From NCBI GenBank assembly GCA_002369175.1, contig DFES01000155.1:1-10248 (forward strand): a stretch of DNA of 10,248 bases, read 5' to 3'. The notes below the pieces were generated by a model. It ran no database searches, was not told the DNA's origin, and saw only the letters and a list, made by a program, of their open reading frames with translations. The position numbers were made by a program, and so were the translations under genes. The DNA comes from Selenomonadaceae bacterium UBA3796 (GTDB lineage: Bacteria > Bacillota > Negativicutes > Selenomonadales > Selenomonadaceae). Shown here in pieces: positions 7,084-10,248 of the stretch. Each line of letters begins with the position of its first letter. The first letter of the stretch is position 1.

Positions 7084-7935
7084 TCACTTCTCTTCCGCTA
7101 TTTCCCTGAGATACCGTCCCAAAGCATCCTTCCAATCCGGAAGACGGTGGAAGCCCGCTGCGTCAAGACAAGCCTTGCTCATACGGGAATTCTTCGGGCG
7201 GACAGCTTTCGTAGGATAGGCGCTGGAGGGCACCGGAGTCACCTTCACATCACAGCCGGCCTGCCGGAAAATCTCCTGGGCAAACTCCGCCCAGGAACAG
7301 ATACCCTCATTCGTCGCATGGTAGACACCATATGCTTCACTTTCTACCATCTCCACGAGAAGCGACGCCAAATCGCGGGTATAGGTCGGAGAACCCACTT
7401 GATCCCCTACCACGTTGAGCTCCTTGCGGCTCTCGCCAAGGTGCAGCATGGTACGGATAAAATTCCTCCCATGGATGCCAAAGACCCATGAAATCCGCAG
7501 GATGAAGTACCGCGTGAGAAGCTCCTGCACCGCTTCCTCCCCCGCGAGTTTGGAGCGCCCGTAGACGTTCCGGGGGCTCTTCGGTGCATCCGGCGCATAG
7601 AACTCCTCTCCGTCCCCCGGAAACACGTAATCCGTGCTGATATAGAGCATTTTTGCCCCGATATCCCGGCAAATCTCCGCCAGACTGCGCGTCCCTTCCG
7701 CGTTGACCTCCATGGCAAGCCCGGGCTCATCCTCTGCCTTATCCACAGCAGTATATGCCGCGCAGTGCACTACGGCATCGGGAGCATACTCCTCTATGTA
7801 CTTCCTCATCCCCGCAGGATCCGTCAGAGAAAATTCGACGCGTCCGCACCCGCGGGCAGGAATCCCCCGGCTTTCCAGTTCGCGCATCACATCAAAGCCC
7901 AACTGCCCCGTCACACCGGTTACCAAAACCTTCAT
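7084..7935 (-). CDS. rfbD: dTDP-4-dehydrorhamnose reductase
   Basis: Last enzyme of dTDP-L-rhamnose synthesis (also called RmlD): it reduces dTDP-4-dehydro-L-rhamnose with NAD(P)H to give the rhamnose donor for surface polysaccharides. The 283-residue protein is a short-chain-dehydrogenase-like Rossmann enzyme with the nucleotide-binding GVTGQLG (7-13), HCAAYTAVDKAE (57-68), STDYVF (100-105), catalytic Tyr125 and Lys129 in YGRSK, GSPTYTRDLA (181-190) and the family-specific RPKNSRM (246-252), all intact and of standard length. Start ATG at 7933-7935 follows a strong GGGAGG. It lies 19 bases downstream of a small unknown gene on the same strand, so the two are probably co-transcribed. The usual partners rmlA, rmlB and rmlC are not in this window. 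Confidence 0.94.
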   Translation of the reverse strand: MKVLVTGVTGQLGFDVMRELESRGIPARGCGRVEFSLTDPAGMRKYIEEYAPDAVVHCAAYTAVDKAEDEPGLAMEVNAEGTRSLAEICRDIGAKMLYISTDYVFPGDGEEFYAPDAPKSPRNVYGRSKLAGEEAVQELLTRYFILRISWVFGIHGRNFIRTMLHLGESRKELNVVGDQVGSPTYTRDLASLLVEMVESEAYGVYHATNEGICSWAEFAQEIFRQAGCDVKVTPVPSSAYPTKAVRPKNSRMSKACLDAAGFHRLPDWKDALGRYLREIAEEK

Positions 7936-7954
7936 ATTCTACCTCCCGCGCTTT

Positions 7955-8299
7955 TCACTCACAGCAATACGCCATCCCGTCTTCCACCGGCTCCAAAAGC
8001 AGGAAAAAGGAACTCAGATCCACATGAAAGACGATATCCTGCTCCTCTCCCGCTTCCGGGTTTCCGTTGAACCGCTCACTGTACACAAGAGAGACCGCAT
8101 GGCAATAGTCGTTCACCTGGTTCTTGAACGCATTGATCTTCTGGCTGCAGACCGGCCTTCCAAATTTGAAAACCGTTCCCACCGGGAAATAGCCTTCCAC
8201 AAATACCCGATTGGGAAGATAATTCGTTGCCTCCACAAAGGGAATCGGCACCTTGGAACGAAAAAACCTTCCCTCAAACTCAAAAGGCTGTATGCTCAT
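7955..8299 (-). CDS. Small protein of unknown function upstream of rmlD
   Basis: I do not recognise this 114-residue protein. It has no signal peptide or membrane segment and is acidic at its C-terminal end. It looks rich in beta strands: alternating hydrophobic stretches such as RVFVEGYFPVGTVFKFG (31-47) and DIVFHVDLSSFFLLLE (88-103). It contains four Cys (51, 66, 112, 113), the last two adjacent two residues from the C terminus. It is judged real because a perfect Shine-Dalgarno AGGAGG (8309-8314) stands 9 bases before the ATG at 8297-8299, and because it fits neatly between the kinase and rmlD, 19 bases before the latter. An ATG two codons earlier (8305) is only 3 bases from the Shine-Dalgarno and is less likely. 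The frame is open 33 codons further upstream but would overlap the kinase gene. A link to rhamnose or envelope sugar metabolism is only positional inference. Confidence 0.7.
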   Translation of the reverse strand: MSIQPFEFEGRFFRSKVPIPFVEATNYLPNRVFVEGYFPVGTVFKFGRPVCSQKINAFKNQVNDYCHAVSLVYSERFNGNPEAGEEQDIVFHVDLSSFFLLLEPVEDGMAYCCE

Positions 8300-8308
8300 A
8301 TCCATCTT

Positions 8309-8314
8309 CCTCCT
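8309..8314 (-). promoter_or_regulatory. Ribosome binding site deciding the start of the small unknown gene
   Basis: AGGAGG on the minus strand lies 9 bases from the ATG at 8297-8299 and 3 bases from an in-frame ATG at 8303-8305. Spacing favours the former. It also argues against the longer reading frame that begins at 8404, because that start lacks such a site and lies within the kinase gene. Confidence 0.75.
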
Positions 8315-8366
8315 AAATCCATGGTATAGTTCAAACTCACATAGCAACGCCAACGCTTCCAGACCA

Positions 8367-9866
8367 TCAGAAAAAAACCTCTTCCAGCTTTTCATCCCCC
8401 TCATCGTTCCCGCGCATTCCTGCAGACGTTTTCTCTCCTGCCATTGGTATGTGCAGATGGATTTCCGTCCCTTTACCCAAATCGCTTTTTAAAGTTATTT
8501 CAATATCATGTTGTTCGGCAATCCACCGGGCAATGGAGAGTCCCAAACCGGTTCCGCCGACACCGCCCTCTGCTTTCGTGCGTGAACTGTCCACACGATA
8601 GAACCGCTCAAATACCTTCTTCTGGTTCTCCGGCGCGATTCCAATCCCCGTATCGCCAAGGACAAGGTGGAAGAAAGCTCCTTCCCGCCTCGACAAAACG
8701 TAGATCCTTCCGCCTTTCGGAGTGTACTTCTGGCTGTTTTCCAAAAAAATCCGCATCATTTGCCGAATGGCAACCGGATCGCAGTAAATATTACCCTCAT
8801 CGTTTTGGAGAAGCTCCACCTCATGCTCCTTCGCCACAAGCTTCATCTTTTTCATGACATCTGCCACAAGCTCGGAAAACTCCAGCCTTTCCATATGAAG
8901 CACCTGACGTTTTTGATCGGCTCTTGCCAGGAAAAGCAACTTTTCAATAAGCTGCTGCATGCCCTCTGCCTCAGAGCGGATGGACGAAATCCCCTCATCC
9001 AGGATTTCAGGATCCTGCCTCCCCCAGCGGCTCAAAAGGTCAGAATACCCCAGAATGACCGTCACCGGTGTCCTCAGTTCATGGGAAGCATCTGACACGA
9101 ACTGCTGCTGTTGTTGAAAAGCTCCCTGCAGCCGCTCCAGCATGCGATTGAAATTCTCCGCCAGCTCCGTCAGCTCATCCTGCCGCCCCCGGGGCACAGG
9201 GATACGGCGATTCATGCGTTCCACTGCCATACGGCGGGTCAGCCGGGTGAGAATGCGAATGGGATTGAGTATCCTGCGGCTCACAAAAAAGCCGGCTGCA
9301 AGGGCAATGAGAAAACCGATGATATTCGTGATGAACAACACCCATAGGAGTTCTCTCAGGAACTCTTTCTCCGCCGTGATGGTCTTAAAAAAATGCAACT
9401 CATAGATCTGACCCTGCTGCAAGATTTGCACTTTAGCGTAGTAGATGCTCATATTTCGGATATCCGCAACCCCCATTCTGGGATTGGCAAAAAGAGGCGG
9501 ATTGGCTCGCAGATGGCGCTCCACCCTTTCAATGGACGGATAATGGGCATCATTCTCCAAAATCACACGTCCGGAAATATCCGTCACCCGGAACACCACC
9601 CCGGGAAGCAGCGGATCATCCTGCCAGAAATCCGCATCGAAAAGCTGCCCCATTGCCACCCTCTCAAGCGTATTGTGCATGCTGATTTCCATCTCGATCT
9701 CCGCCTGATGGTAAAAGCTGAAATACACGCCTGCGCCGGTGATGGCACTGGTAACCAGCAGCACAATACACAGAATCGCTGCATAAAAAAGGGTGATCTT
9801 CACGGAAATGCGAGGGTAGGTCAGCCGGTTTGTGGCCTTGGCCAGCCATAGTTTCCATGGCCTCAT
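8367..9866 (-). CDS. Sensor histidine kinase (HAMP-HisKA-HATPase)
   Basis: Membrane-bound kinase of an OmpR-type two-component system, 499 residues. Layout: cytoplasmic lead-in, membrane helix at about 24-48, extracytoplasmic sensor of about 120 residues, second helix at about 173-195, HAMP linker (about 196-248) with the NPIRILTRLT start, HisKA with SHELRTP and the phospho-acceptor His262, then HATPase with N box ENSQKYTP (Asn377), G1 GDTGIGI (404-410), F box FERFYR (419-424) and G2 GGTGLGL (437-443). All catalytic boxes are intact. A run of five Gln (251-255) sits at the HAMP-HisKA junction, and a 20-residue acidic tail follows the ATPase domain. The start ATG at 9864-9866 has AAAGGAG ideally placed, overlapping the last codons of the regulator gene 4 bases upstream, so the pair is coupled. 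The sensor domain is not one I recognise, so the signal is unknown. Confidence 0.94.
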   Translation of the reverse strand: MRPWKLWLAKATNRLTYPRISVKITLFYAAILCIVLLVTSAITGAGVYFSFYHQAEIEMEISMHNTLERVAMGQLFDADFWQDDPLLPGVVFRVTDISGRVILENDAHYPSIERVERHLRANPPLFANPRMGVADIRNMSIYYAKVQILQQGQIYELHFFKTITAEKEFLRELLWVLFITNIIGFLIALAAGFFVSRRILNPIRILTRLTRRMAVERMNRRIPVPRGRQDELTELAENFNRMLERLQGAFQQQQQFVSDASHELRTPVTVILGYSDLLSRWGRQDPEILDEGISSIRSEAEGMQQLIEKLLFLARADQKRQVLHMERLEFSELVADVMKKMKLVAKEHEVELLQNDEGNIYCDPVAIRQMMRIFLENSQKYTPKGGRIYVLSRREGAFFHLVLGDTGIGIAPENQKKVFERFYRVDSSRTKAEGGVGGTGLGLSIARWIAEQHDIEITLKSDLGKGTEIHLHIPMAGEKTSAGMRGNDEGDEKLEEVFF

Positions 9867-9870
9867 GGAC

Positions 9871-10248
9871 TTACTCCTTTATCACGTAGCCAACCCCGCG
9901 CACCGTATGGATGTACTTCTCATGGAACTTGTCATCGATTTTCGCCCGCAAATAGCGAATGTAGACATCCACAACGTTGGTATCCCCAACGTAGTCATAC
10001 CCCCATACCTCCTGCAGGATCTGATCTCTGGTCAGCACCATGCGCTTGTTTCGCATAAGGTATTCCAAAAGGGAATATTCCTTCTTCGTGAGTTCCACAT
10101 TCTCTCCCTTCACCTGTACCTCGTAGCGGCTTGGATAGAGAAGGAGATCCCTCACCTCCAGCTTCTCTCCCTCCGGCGCCGTATTCTGAGGCGCATGCTT
10201 CCGAAGGGCTGCCCTCACCCGTGCCAAAAGTTCCTGGATGACAAAGGG
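9871..10248 (-). CDS. OmpR-family response regulator (5' end beyond window)
   Basis: The C-terminal 125 residues of a DNA-binding response regulator, partner of the kinase just downstream. The first visible residues, PFVIQELLARVRAALRK, are the end of the receiver domain (the K-PF-x-x-x-ELLAR motif; the Lys itself is off the edge) and the linker. Then comes a winged-helix effector domain with the strand region, LTKKEYSLLEYLM, the helix LTRDQILQEVWG, recognition helix DTNVVDVYIRYLRAKI, and the wing IHTVRGVGYVIKE before the stop. The phospho-acceptor Asp region is outside the window. A TTG at 10227 is internal, not a start, since homologous sequence continues to the edge. The gene ends 4 bases before the kinase start, so the two form an operon whose promoter is outside the window. 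Confidence 0.93.
   Translation of the reverse strand, partial: PFVIQELLARVRAALRKHAPQNTAPEGEKLEVRDLLLYPSRYEVQVKGENVELTKKEYSLLEYLMRNKRMVLTRDQILQEVWGYDYVGDTNVVDVYIRYLRAKIDDKFHEKYIHTVRGVGYVIKE

Noticed and set aside
8300..8366. Possible promoter TTGGCG (8348-8353) with TATACC (8323-8328) before the small unknown gene
   Set aside because: The 19-base spacing and poor hexamers are too weak to call.
8300..8404. 35-codon upstream extension of the small unknown gene
   Set aside because: It overlaps the kinase 3' end and lacks a ribosome binding site, whereas an AGGAGG stands before the ATG at 8299.
9100..9120. Short CAG/CAA-type repeat in the kinase gene
   Set aside because: It encodes five Gln in a HAMP-HisKA linker, a common feature there; mixed codons make slippage unlikely.
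10225..10227. TTG as a start of a short winged-helix protein
   Set aside because: Upstream codons to the window edge continue the receiver-domain ending PF-x-x-x-ELLAR, so the TTG is internal Leu in a full-length response regulator.

Overview
The window is an ordinary chromosomal stretch of moderate-to-high GC, densely coding, with nine genes on the minus strand and one (a small cupin) on the plus strand. Protein style, strong AGGAGG-type ribosome binding sites and the gene mix (cell-envelope sugar genes, an ElyC/YdcF-like envelope protein, an OmpR-type two-component system) suggest a Firmicutes-related bacterium, perhaps a diderm Negativicutes such as the Selenomonas/Mitsuokella/Megasphaera group. 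The taxonomic guess is inference only. I found no rRNA, tRNA, CRISPR array, insertion sequence or phage gene, and no gene-free stretch longer than about 160 bases.

Layout from left to right. (1) 1-940, minus: glucose-6-phosphate isomerase, cut by the left edge. (2) 1103-2455, minus: phosphomannomutase/phosphoglucomutase of the ManB/AlgC type. (3) 2538-2578: a strong intrinsic terminator for the gene to its right. (4) 2602-4284, minus: a second, longer phosphohexomutase (PgcA/PGM2-like) with a near-consensus sigma-70 promoter at 4370-4398. (5) 4422-5762 and 5769-6608, minus: a MATE exporter and a membrane-anchored DUF218/ElyC-like protein, 6 bases apart. (6) 6692-7033, plus: a single-domain cupin, divergent from the DUF218 gene and ending in a terminator at 7051-7076. 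(7) 7084-7935 and 7955-8299, minus: dTDP-4-dehydrorhamnose reductase (RmlD) preceded by a small unrecognised protein. (8) 8367-9866 and 9871-10248, minus: a sensor histidine kinase and its OmpR-type response regulator, the latter cut by the right edge.

Taken together, the left half is a sugar-phosphate hub. The isomerase links fructose-6-P to glucose-6-P, and two paralogous mutases make hexose-1-phosphates, the entry points to nucleotide sugars and storage polysaccharide. RmlD makes dTDP-L-rhamnose for surface polysaccharide, so sugar supply for the envelope is a plausible shared theme with the ElyC-like protein. The two-component system lies upstream of and in the same direction as the unknown gene and rmlD, which allows read-through, but nothing in the sequence proves common regulation. 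I do not see a new multi-gene system here. The items most worth a second look are the unknown 114-residue protein, the G7 tract that serves as the ribosome binding site of the ManB-type mutase, and the leader structures before pgcA and pgi.
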